Shown one piece after another: positions 42,740 through 51,899 of a stretch of DNA of 64,000 nt. The DNA lies in assembly GCA_016946835.1 (NCBI GenBank), contig JACVTC010000040.1, positions 175,001 to 239,000 of the forward strand, given 5' to 3'. The notes below the pieces were generated by a model. The model was not told where the DNA came from and did no database searches. It saw only the letters and a program-made list of their open reading frames with translations. A program made the translations under genes and the position numbers. The DNA is from Neocallimastix lanati (nom. inval.). Its lineage: Eukaryota > Neocallimastigomycota > Neocallimastigomycetes > Neocallimastigales > Neocallimastigaceae. The number at the start of each line of letters is the position of its first letter. Position 1 is the first letter of the stretch.

Positions 42740-43059
42740 TGTTAGCTTTATTAAATTTAGATCTATAATAATATTCCTTATGGAATATGGTATACAAGGG
42801 AAATAAGTGTATGATCTATCTTTCGGCTTTAAATAAGTAATAAAGTCACATGTTACTACATGCGTTTTCCATAACATAAAATAAATTAAAAATTAATTAA
42901 ATAAATATTAAAAGATAATTAACATAGATTTAAACAAGACGATAGATCATAATACATTTAAGTAATCATTAAATATAAATAAATAAATACACATAAATAT
43001 AAATAAATACTATAAATAAATAAATTAAATATATAGTTAAATTATGAGTGCAGTCAACA
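42740..43059 (-). repeat. Copia 3' LTR
   Basis: 320 bp, the same length as the partner at 55616-55935, with a single observed substitution. On the element's strand it begins TGTTGACTGC and ends GCTAACA. The near identity indicates recent insertion. Confidence 0.95.
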
Positions 43060-43070
43060 CTCCCCCTCAA
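43060..43070 (-). other. Copia polypurine tract
   Basis: TTGAGGGGGAG on the element's strand, directly abutting the 3' LTR and nine bases after the ORF2 stop codon. This is the expected plus-strand primer. Confidence 0.85.
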
Positions 43071-43079
43071 ATAATATTT

Positions 43080-43320
43080 TTAGATAAAAATGTTGTTTGT
43101 AAATTTTTGTATCTTTGGTCCATTTGAGTCCTTGGTTAATATGTCCGCTAGCATGTTTTCAGTATCAATATATTCTAATTTTACTTTCTTCTTTGCAATA
43201 TTGTCCCTGTTGAAATGATATCTTACACTTATATGCTTTAATTTTGTATTTATTTCTCCGTTCTCCATTATTTTCTTACTTGCTTGATTATCTGTATAGA
43301 TTTTAACAGTTATCCATTTG
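43080..43320 (-). pseudogene. Copia ORF2, C-terminal RNase H part (cut off by gypsy)
   Basis: Encodes the end of the copia RNase H domain: IYTDNQASKKIMENGEINTK, then HISVRYHFNRD and ADILTKDS. It continues the frame that stops artificially after EILNK at 50.17 kb. The gypsy element lies between NK and WITV, exactly at its atttg target site. It is separated from its start codon by 6.85 kb and is presumably not translated. Confidence 0.9.
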
Positions 43321-43961
43321 TATAACAAAATATTATAATAAATATAATAACACTCAAAAAAACAAAAATTATTTTATTTTTTATTTATTTTTTTTTTCTT
43401 TTATTATAATTATTTTATTAATTATATTTATTATAATACTATAAGCCGCAAGGGTTGATATAGTATTAATATTAAAAAAGTTTTATTAAAAAATTAAGTT
43501 TTATTAACTAAACAAAATTAAAATAAAAAACACAAAGGAAAGAATATTTGTTAATAAGAATTTTACTCATATTTATATTTTTTTCAAAAGTTAAAGTTAT
43601 TAAAAAATAAAAATAAAAGTTTCTAAAAAGTTCTTAAAAATCGAAAAATTTAGAAAAAATAGAAAACAATAGAATTAAGAATTTAATAGAATAAATTTTA
43701 ATTAATTAAACACAAGAATTATCAAGAAATTCTAGTAATTTCTTGAACTATAAAGAATCTTCTAGATATTTTTTAGAATAAAACTATAAAATAATAATAA
43801 ATGTGAATCGAACCCTAAGTAGTTTGATTCATGGTATTAGTTACTAACAACTATACCAGAAATAATATTTTTTAAATTTAATTATTTGTTTTAAAACTTT
43901 ATTGAAAAATAATACTAAATATTAAAATAATAAAATAATTGTAATTATTAATTCTGTTATA
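43321..43961 (-). repeat. Gypsy 3' LTR
   Basis: 641 bp, identical by eye to 49527-50167. It contains a tRNA-like stretch (43803-43862) with a B-box-like GGTTCGATTC on the minus strand. Poly(A)/TATA signals cannot be singled out in such AT-rich sequence. Confidence 0.95.
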
Positions 43962-43973
43962 ACTCTCTCCCTT
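43962..43973 (-). other. Gypsy polypurine tract overlapping the stop codon
   Basis: AAGGGAGAGAGT on the element's strand, abutting the 3' LTR. Its first two bases are the last two of the gag-pol TAA stop (43972-43974), leaving no 3' untranslated spacer. Confidence 0.85.
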
Positions 43974-46900
43974 AGAGACGGATTCCAGACGTCTTAGGTT
44001 TTGGTTTATTTGGAAACTTCTTGTGGAATTCGGCAAGAAGTTTATTGCAATGAAGATTCTCAAAAGGTTCCCATGAGTTTTCAGAATCATCATAACCTTT
44101 CCAATGAATTAAATATTTAATTTTGTTATGAAATTTCTTTGAATCAAGAATAGATTCAACCTCATATTCTTTTTCTCCATTAAGTATAATAGGTTTTGGA
44201 GTTGGGATATTTCTTTCTGTAAATTCATTTTCATAGGCTGGCTCAAGAAGTGAAACGTGGAAAACTGGAAAGACCCTAAAAGAGTTTGGTAACTTTAATT
44301 TATAACTTACATCTGAAATTTTCTTTAAAATAGTAAATGGACCAGATTTCTTAGGAGCAAGTTTACCTTTTTTATTATTTATTAAATCATTCCTTAACAG
44401 CCAAACTTTTGAGCCAACTTTAAACTCAGGCGGAGACATATGTTTATCATCATAATATTTTTTTTGAAAATTAACTGCACTTTGAAGATTTTCTTTAAGT
44501 ACATTTCTTAATTCTTTTAGGTCTTTAGCAATAATTTCAGCACGAGGGACAATAGAAACATCTGGAGTAGAAGGATCAAATTTAGGATTGAACCCATAAT
44601 TAAGAAAGAAAGGAGTAGCATTTGCAGATTCTTGTATTGTGTTATTGTAAGCAAATTCTGCAAGAGATAAATATTCCATCCAATTATTTTGTTGATAATT
44701 AACATAACATCTTAAGTATTGTTCAAGTATTGCGTTTACCCTCTCCGTTTGACCATTAGTTTGCTGATGATGAGCAGATGATAAACAAAGATCAACATGA
44801 AGTAAATTAAATAATCTATTCCAAAATTTAGAAGTAAACTGAGTACCTCTATCCGACACAATATCCTTTGGCAGACCATGAAGTTTGAAAATAGAATTAA
44901 GAAATTGTTCAGCACAATCCTCAGCAGAGGGAACTGATTTAAAGGGAACAAAATGAGCCATCTTCGTAAAGCGATCAACTACGACAAGAATACAAGACAT
45001 ACCATTGGAAGAGGGAAGATCTGTTATAAAATCCATTGAAATTGATTCCCAAGGATTATTGCCAATGGGTAAAGATTTAAGTAAACCGTAAGGTTTATGA
45101 CGAGGAGCTTTTGAAGCGCAGCACACATTACAAGTACGAATATATTTTTTAATATCCTTATGCATACCAGGCCACCAATAATTTCTAGAAACTAAGTCAG
45201 AGGTTTTATTTATGCCAAAGTGGCCAGCAGTAGGAGAATCATGACAAGAACAAAGAATTTTAAATCTAAGGCATTCAGGAATATAAATAAGATTGTCATA
45301 TAAAAGAATACCATTGGAGAACGAAAGGAGATCAACCGAAGCAATGGGTTTCTCATTAGTAGAAGGCTTTTCAAAATATATCTTAACATTATTAAAGAAA
45401 GGATCCTTGGAGTAACACTTTTTAATTTCATCTTGTAGATTTGATTCAATAGAGATACTTGAAGTAAAACAAAAATTTTCCGGTTTAAGTACTTGGTAAG
45501 GTTTAGCAGGTTCATGATTATCATAATCAGGACGGCGAGATAAAGCATCAAGCTTACCACCGCGAGAACCTGGACGATACTCAATTTGAAAGTCAAATCG
45601 AGTAAAGAACATTGACCATCTAATTAAACGTTGTGAAAGCTGTTCTGGTTTCTTAAAGTAGAGTAGATTTCTATGATCAGTAAGAACTTTAATAGTATTC
45701 TTAGCACCTTCTAAATAGTACCTCCAAGTTTCAAAAGCAGTCTTAATAGCAAGTAACTCTTTATCATAAATTGGATAATTGCATTCAGCAGAGGTAAAAG
45801 CTCTAGAATAGAAAGCAATTGGATGAAGCTTATTATCTTTAGAGCTAACTTGGGATAAAATACATCCAAGCGCAAAATTACTTGCATCCGTTTCAACAAA
45901 AAATTGAGAATTAGGATCAGCAGGAATAAGGATGGGAGCAGAAGTAAAAGAACGTTTAAGAAGTTCAAAGGAGTCATTAGCATCTTTTGACCAAACAAAA
46001 GGAACATTTTTTCTTGTAAGTTTATTAAGAGGATAAGCAATTTTAGCAAAATTTTTTATAAAGCGTCTGTAGAAATTGGCTAGGCCAAGAAACGATTGAA
46101 CTTCTTTAACTGTAGTTGGAGCAGGCCAATCTAAAATAGCTGAGACTTTCTTAATATCCATCTTAAGACCATCTGAAGATACATAATATCCTAAAAATTT
46201 AACTTCGAACTTATCAAACTCACATTTTTCAAGGTTAACATGTAAATGAAATTTCCTAAGTTGTAATAGTACTTTTTTAACGTGTAAATGATGTTCAGAA
46301 AGATCATCAGAAAAAATGATAATATCATCAATATAGGCATAACAAAATTTACCTAAATAGTCACTTAATGCAGTATCAATCATTCTTTGAAAACAAGCAG
46401 GTGCATTCTTGAAACCGAAAGGCATAACTCTAAATTCAAAGTGTCCTAAGCTACATACAAAAGCTGTTTTGTATTCATCTCCAGGCCTGATACGAATTTG
46501 GAAGTAAGCAGATTTTAAATCAAGCTTTGAGTAATACTTATGACCAGGAGCTTTATTAAAAATAACAGTTGTTAAAGGCATAGGATAACTATCTCTAATG
46601 GTGATTTCATTAAGTTTCCTAAGATCAATACACATACGTAACTCACCATTATCTTTTGGAGCAAATAAAATTGGATGACCAGCTTCTGATTTTGACCTAA
46701 CAATAAAACCGTATTTTAAATAGTCTTTAATAATTTTTTCTAAAGCTATTTCTTCGGGAATTGTAAGGGGATAAATTGCACTATAATATAACTTAGTATT
46801 AGGTTTAAGGTCAATAGCACAATCAAAACTAGAATGAGGAGGTAAGATTTTAGCTTCTTCTTCACTAAATACATCAGAGAATTCTAGATAAATGGCGGGA

Positions 46901-48300
46901 AATGTTTTATTTGGAGTATCCATGTTTGGGGAAGAGGCAATTGAATTCTTCAACACTGAAGGAGAAATAGAAGAATTATCAAACAAAGAATTATTAGGGG
47001 TGCATGAACTGGAATAGGCTGGTTTCGAAGAGATAGAGTCGGAAGTATTCGAAGTAAGAGAAAGTGAAGTAGAGTTAACCGAGGTCGAAGGTACTGATTC
47101 AACAAAGGAAGAATCTGACGCATTGTTATTACTATTGCAAAAGCTTAAAATATTATTGTTGAAATCAATTGATGATTTATTTTCTTTAAGAAATCTAGAA
47201 CCAATTAAGCACTCAAATTTGTCGTTCAAATCAATAACAAAAAATTCTGTTAAGACCTGAAGGTTACTAACTTTAAATAATATTGGTATAGTTTTACCAA
47301 CAACGTCTTTGCCACCACCAATACCAGTAATGTTATCAGCTTCTAAATTATCATGTACAAGCTTAAAATTATTAATTTTAGCAAAATTACTATCCATAAG
47401 ATTCAAGTCGGAGCCGGAATCTATAAGAGCCTTAGCTTTAATCCATTTATTTTTGTAGTTAAAGGAACACTTAATAATACAATCTTTATTAAATTTCTTA
47501 GAAGAATTAGATCTAGCCATATGGGAGGAACCAGGTTTATTTGCTCGCTTTGGACAATTTATTAACTTATGGCCTGATTGTCCACAATATAGACAAAGCC
47601 CTTCTTTAATTCTTCTTGCTCTTTCTTCAGGGGATAAATGAGAGTAATTTGAATCATTATTTGATTTGAAAAAAGAATTAGAATTGGCGTTTCTATTATT
47701 ACTAGAGTTAAATCTATAATACTTCCTATTATTACGAGAATTATTATTATTATTACTGTTATTTCTAGAATTGTAATTGTTGATCGTTGCGAATCGAGTC
47801 ATTTGATGATCTATACGATTGGTAATTCGCATTAGTTCACTTAATTTGGCAGGAGGAGGGAACAAACTAATTACTCTTTCTTGAAGTCTTGGTAGCAATC
47901 CTTCAATATAAACATCCATTAAGGCAAATTCATTCCAGTCCGTTTTTTCCGAAAGCCTACGGAATTCATTATTGTAATCAGTGACTTTACCATATGCTTT
48001 TTGCTTAATATGCATAAGAGCTTGATTACAATTAAAAACTGCATCTACGTCACTGAATCTATCCTTCATAAGTTCAATGAAAGCGTTAAAATCGTCAAGG
48101 ACTGGGTTATTTTCATTCATCAAGTCTGCAGCCCAATCCATAGCTTCATCTCTTAACAAAGTGATGGTATAAGCTACTTTTAACGGATCATTGGTGAAAT
48201 ATTCAGGACGAAGAGCAATGGCTAACCCAACATAAGCTAAAAATCCCTTGAGCTTAGCTGAATCGCCATTAAAATGAAAATCGTTTGATGAAGAAGACAT
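43972..48300 (-). CDS. Gypsy Gag-Pol polyprotein with chromodomain
   Basis: 1442 aa in one frame, ATG at 48300. Approximate order: retrotransposon Gag (1-230), CCHC zinc knuckle CLYCGQSGHKLINC (about 234-248), aspartic protease ALIDSGSDLNLM (about 290-300), RT with LRMCIDLRKLN and the YIDD active site (about 654), RNase H beginning FFVETDASNFALG (about 800) with DKELLAIKTAFETWRYYLEG. The integrase has a zinc finger HDSPTAGH...CNVCCASK (about 1025-1065) and D, D, E catalytic residues in SMDFITDL, IVSDRGTQF and QQTNGQTERVN. A C-terminal chromodomain (EVESILDSKK, YLIHWKGY, NSWEPFENL, about 1372-1430) follows. Chromodomains on integrases steer insertion to H3K9-methylated chromatin in other chromoviruses. 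Gag and Pol are fused without a frameshift, so the Gag:Pol ratio must be set post-translationally. All catalytic motifs look intact. Confidence 0.97.
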   Translation of the reverse strand: MSSSSNDFHFNGDSAKLKGFLAYVGLAIALRPEYFTNDPLKVAYTITLLRDEAMDWAADLMNENNPVLDDFNAFIELMKDRFSDVDAVFNCNQALMHIKQKAYGKVTDYNNEFRRLSEKTDWNEFALMDVYIEGLLPRLQERVISLFPPPAKLSELMRITNRIDHQMTRFATINNYNSRNNSNNNNNSRNNRKYYRFNSSNNRNANSNSFFKSNNDSNYSHLSPEERARRIKEGLCLYCGQSGHKLINCPKRANKPGSSHMARSNSSKKFNKDCIIKCSFNYKNKWIKAKALIDSGSDLNLMDSNFAKINNFKLVHDNLEADNITGIGGGKDVVGKTIPILFKVSNLQVLTEFFVIDLNDKFECLIGSRFLKENKSSIDFNNNILSFCNSNNNASDSSFVESVPSTSVNSTSLSLTSNTSDSISSKPAYSSSCTPNNSLFDNSSISPSVLKNSIASSPNMDTPNKTFPAIYLEFSDVFSEEEAKILPPHSSFDCAIDLKPNTKLYYSAIYPLTIPEEIALEKIIKDYLKYGFIVRSKSEAGHPILFAPKDNGELRMCIDLRKLNEITIRDSYPMPLTTVIFNKAPGHKYYSKLDLKSAYFQIRIRPGDEYKTAFVCSLGHFEFRVMPFGFKNAPACFQRMIDTALSDYLGKFCYAYIDDIIIFSDDLSEHHLHVKKVLLQLRKFHLHVNLEKCEFDKFEVKFLGYYVSSDGLKMDIKKVSAILDWPAPTTVKEVQSFLGLANFYRRFIKNFAKIAYPLNKLTRKNVPFVWSKDANDSFELLKRSFTSAPILIPADPNSQFFVETDASNFALGCILSQVSSKDNKLHPIAFYSRAFTSAECNYPIYDKELLAIKTAFETWRYYLEGAKNTIKVLTDHRNLLYFKKPEQLSQRLIRWSMFFTRFDFQIEYRPGSRGGKLDALSRRPDYDNHEPAKPYQVLKPENFCFTSSISIESNLQDEIKKCYSKDPFFNNVKIYFEKPSTNEKPIASVDLLSFSNGILLYDNLIYIPECLRFKILCSCHDSPTAGHFGINKTSDLVSRNYWWPGMHKDIKKYIRTCNVCCASKAPRHKPYGLLKSLPIGNNPWESISMDFITDLPSSNGMSCILVVVDRFTKMAHFVPFKSVPSAEDCAEQFLNSIFKLHGLPKDIVSDRGTQFTSKFWNRLFNLLHVDLCLSSAHHQQTNGQTERVNAILEQYLRCYVNYQQNNWMEYLSLAEFAYNNTIQESANATPFFLNYGFNPKFDPSTPDVSIVPRAEIIAKDLKELRNVLKENLQSAVNFQKKYYDDKHMSPPEFKVGSKVWLLRNDLINNKKGKLAPKKSGPFTILKKISDVSYKLKLPNSFRVFPVFHVSLLEPAYENEFTERNIPTPKPIILNGEKEYEVESILDSKKFHNKIKYLIHWKGYDDSENSWEPFENLHCNKLLAEFHKKFPNKPKPKTSGIRL

Positions 48301-48385
48301 TGAAAGAATTATTAAATTATAAACAAGTTTAAGAATTGCAATAGGAAGATTTATTTAATATTATCACTATTATTATTATTATTAT

Positions 48386-48420
<35 letters not shown>

Positions 48421-49526
48421 TGCTCCCGAATGAAAATTGTAATGATAAAGAATAATAAATTATTATTTTTCTAGGCGTTTAGTTTAATTGCTGATTTAAA
48501 TTTTTTTTTTTTTTTTTTTAAATTTAATTTGGTAAATATAATAACTAGACTAAATTTCACTCTTTTATGCCTTACAACAAAATAAAAAACCGGCAAGAGT
48601 TACTAACTAGAGGTATATACTAGACCTCAAAATAAAAAATTATAAACTATATATTTTAAAGTCGCTTTACCTTCACGACCAACCAATAGCCTTCGGTGAC
48701 TATAGTTCCTTATTCGCCAGAGCTTATTCGAATAGAGCAACCACCGAACTGTTGAAGTTGGTTGGTAGGATGTGGCTTTCGTTTAATCCACACGCTCTTC
48801 ACGCCCTAGGGTTTTGAAGCCCGTTTATATTCGAATAATTAACGGCTATAGTTTCTAACCTACTGAAACTAGTTACTAACCGCCGAAACTCTGTTTATGA
48901 GCTCTAATCGCTCCTAGTATATTTAAATATTATATTTACCTGTAATATTCTTTAAAAAGTCTCAAGAACTGTAGAACTTCTTAAAGAATTTTTTTTTTTT
49001 TTTTATATCAAAAATTTTTTTTTTTTTTTTTTTTTTCGCCTAGATAGATTTTGGTATTATTGTGAGTATGCTATTAATACCAAAAACCGAGAATTTTATT
49101 TTTTAAAGAAAAAAAAAAGTAGATTCAAGAAGCAAGGCTGAACCCAAAGAAGATATCAGAGACTAAGAGAAGAAGAGATTTTGTCCAAAAGTAGAAACCA
49201 AGAATCAGAAACCCGAAACCAATGGAAACAAAAACCAAGTCCAAAACTAAGAAATCTGAAACCAATGGAAACAGAAACCAAGACCAAAAATAAGAAATCC
49301 AAGGCAAACAGAAAGAATCTAACCAAAAGTGGAAACCTGAAGCCAATAAGATAAGTAGCCAAACAGAAACCAAAAACAAAGGAAACAGAAAATCCGAGAG
49401 ATTCAAAAAATAAAGTCCAAAAAGAAAACAAAAAGGCAGTAGACACTAATTCCAAAAGAAAGCTTCAAACCAAACAAAAGGGTAGATATATCAAGGCACG
49501 GCGTCTAAATCTTGGGTGTTTTTTAT
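48301..49526 (-). other. Gypsy 5' leader with GC-richer structured block and GA-rich repeats
   Basis: About 1.2 kb between the 5' LTR and gag. The block 48580-48930 is clearly less AT-rich than anything else nearby and has many complementary short segments, suggesting folded RNA such as a packaging or dimerisation signal. On the plus strand 49120-49470 is made of degenerate purine-rich repeats of the type gaaaccaa(t/g)ggaaacagaa. Short open frames there arise from the repeat and are not supported as genes. Confidence 0.6.
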
Positions 49527-50167
49527 TATAACAAAATATTATAATAAATATAATAACACTCAAAAAAACAAAAATTATTTTATTTTTTATTTATTTTTTT
49601 TTTCTTTTATTATAATTATTTTATTAATTATATTTATTATAATACTATAAGCCGCAAGGGTTGATATAGTATTAATATTAAAAAAGTTTTATTAAAAAAT
49701 TAAGTTTTATTAACTAAACAAAATTAAAATAAAAAACACAAAGGAAAGAATATTTGTTAATAAGAATTTTACTCATATTTATATTTTTTTCAAAAGTTAA
49801 AGTTATTAAAAAATAAAAATAAAAGTTTCTAAAAAGTTCTTAAAAATCGAAAAATTTAGAAAAAATAGAAAACAATAGAATTAAGAATTTAATAGAATAA
49901 ATTTTAATTAATTAAACACAAGAATTATCAAGAAATTCTAGTAATTTCTTGAACTATAAAGAATCTTCTAGATATTTTTTAGAATAAAACTATAAAATAA
50001 TAATAAATGTGAATCGAACCCTAAGTAGTTTGATTCATGGTATTAGTTACTAACAACTATACCAGAAATAATATTTTTTAAATTTAATTATTTGTTTTAA
50101 AACTTTATTGAAAAATAATACTAAATATTAAAATAATAAAATAATTGTAATTATTAATTCTGTTATA
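49527..50167 (-). repeat. Gypsy 5' LTR
   Basis: 641 bp, identical by eye to the 3' LTR at 43321-43961. It is directly followed by the second copy of atttg and then copia ORF2 sequence. Confidence 0.95.
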
Positions 50168-51899
50168 ATTTGTTTAAAATTTCTTTTATTATATTTCTAA
50201 TCCATAATATTTTCTTTATATTTTCGGAAGTGCTTATGTACTCTGCTTCAGCAGTAGACGTAGCAACACTTGTTTGTTTCTTGGACAACCAGCATATCGG
50301 ACTTGTTCCCATAAGTATTATTCCTCCTGAGGTAGATTTTCTATCTTCCAAACAGCCGGCAAAGTCAGAGTCGGTATATGCAACAAGCTCCCCCTTTCCA
50401 TTATATTCTATCTTAAATTCTTTGGTACTATTAATATATTTTAGAATATTTATTATTTTGTTCCAATCCGATATAGTTGGATTTTCACATTTTCTTGAAG
50501 CTTTATTTACAGCGAAAGCTATGTCAGGTCTAGTACATTTCGAAAGGTATATTAAGGAACCTATTGCGCTTTTGTAGATTGTTTTATCGAAAGGTTTATT
50601 GTTTTCTGATATTTTATTATCACCAGTACATGGTGTTTTTCTTTTCTTTGTATTATCAATATTAAATTTATATAACATATTATTTATAAAATTTTTCTGT
50701 GAAATAATATATGAATTATTTTCTTTCTTTACTTCAATTCCTAATATGTATTCAATTGGATCACATTTAGATATTTTAAATTTTGATTTTATTTTATTTA
50801 TTATTTGTTTAATGTATTCGTTTTCTCCAGCGATGACCATGTCGTCCACGTATAAGCCGATAATGCATTTTGTTATATTATTTTTTGTAAATTTGAAAAT
50901 ACATTGTTCGGATTTAATTTGAATGAACTCATTTTTTATTAGGAATTTTCTAATGGTATTATACCATTGTCTACCAGATTGCTTAAGGCCATACAAAGCT
51001 TTGTTGAGCTTCCAATATCCCCGCCCAAAGCGCGTATCGCCTTTAGGAATAGTAGTATAAATATCTTTATCAAGCGGAGCATTAAGGTAAGCGGCCTTTA
51101 TATCTAGCTGGAAAATATTCCACTTAAGAGCAGCAGAAATAGCGAATATTAATTTAAGACCATCAATGTTTAGAGTAGGAGAATAAGTTAATTCATAATC
51201 GATTCCCCATTTTTGTTTAAATCCACGAGCAACTAAACGAGCTTTATATTTATAAATATTATTATTTGAATCACGTTTAGTGTTGAAAACCCATTTTGTG
51301 GTAATGATGTTCTTGTTTTTAGGTACATTTTTAACAAAAGTCATAATATTATTAGAATAAAGGTTATTAAGTTCATCATTAATAGCCTCAATCCAGTTAT
51401 TTTTGTCTTCACTGTTTATTGCTTCTTCATACGTATTAGGAATGTGACAAAATATAGAAGCAATAATAATGTCGTTGATTTGGTCTAGTTTTCTACGAGA
51501 ACTAATATTAGTAGGTGCAGTCTCTTTATATTTTGGACTAAGTGGTCTTTTATAGATGTTGCCATATTCTGTAATGGCTACAATGTCATCCATAATTTCA
51601 TCTTTATTAAAATCAATAACACTTGATGCATCTATAAGAGATTTGTGGGCATAATTTTCTTTGTTTACTATATTATTGTTGTTAAATTTATTATTTATTT
51701 CGTTATTATTAGTAGGTGAAATTTCGTCTGTTTTTTGAGAAATTTGGTTGGTTGAAGAATCGGTTATTAAAGGTAAATTCTGATTAATATTATATGGAAG
51801 AGTTATATTTTTAAGATTTTCCATTACCGTATTTTTATTATCTGAAGGAATATTATTGATATCTATTGTAGGAGTGGAGAAATTATAGTTTTTCTTCAT
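50168..51899 (-). pseudogene. Copia ORF2: reverse transcriptase and RNase H (truncated by gypsy)
   Basis: Starts at ATG 51899, which overlaps the ORF1 stop as ATGA. An asparagine-rich linker comes first. Then the RT: WIEAINDELNNLYSNNIMTF, KYKARLVARGFKQKWGIDY, FQLDIKAAYLNAPLDKDIYT, LYGLKQSG and the YVDDMVIAG active site (about residue 350). RNase H follows: AYTDSDFAGCLEDRKSTSGG (about 508) and STAEAEYISTSENIKKILWI. The frame leaves copia coding sequence at EILNK, where the gypsy element enters, and stops two codons later; the true end lies at 43080-43320. All copia RT motifs are intact, so the damage is the insertion itself. Confidence 0.93.

Larger units (their letters stand above)
43316..50172 (-). 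mobile_element. Intact Ty3/gypsy chromovirus, nested in copia
   Basis: Gypsy element on the minus strand, 43321-50167 (6847 bp). Its 641-bp LTRs show no difference by eye, and atttg is duplicated at 43316-43320 and 50168-50172. The LTR ends are TATAACA...TGTTATA rather than the usual TG...CA. There is one long uninterrupted gag-pol ORF ending in a chromodomain, a polypurine tract overlapping its stop codon, and a leader of about 1.2 kb. Identical LTRs plus an intact ORF mean very recent, possibly ongoing, activity. No complementarity to a tRNA 3' end is obvious next to the 5' LTR. Confidence 0.96.

Noticed and set aside
43803-43862. Functional tRNA gene in the LTR
   Set aside because: B-box and D-arm-like sequence are present, but the acceptor and T stems do not pair, so it is reported only as tRNA-like.
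49125-49455. Two overlapping Phe/Leu-rich minus-strand frames in the gypsy leader
   Set aside because: They arise from the purine-rich repeat on the other strand, overlap each other in different frames and lack any domain; an accessory protein is not supported.
50170-50922. Plus-strand frames opposite copia ORF2
   Set aside because: Antisense shadows of the RT/RNase H coding sequence, as are those opposite ORF1 (53035-54803) and the gypsy frames at 44517-46049 and 47353-47565.
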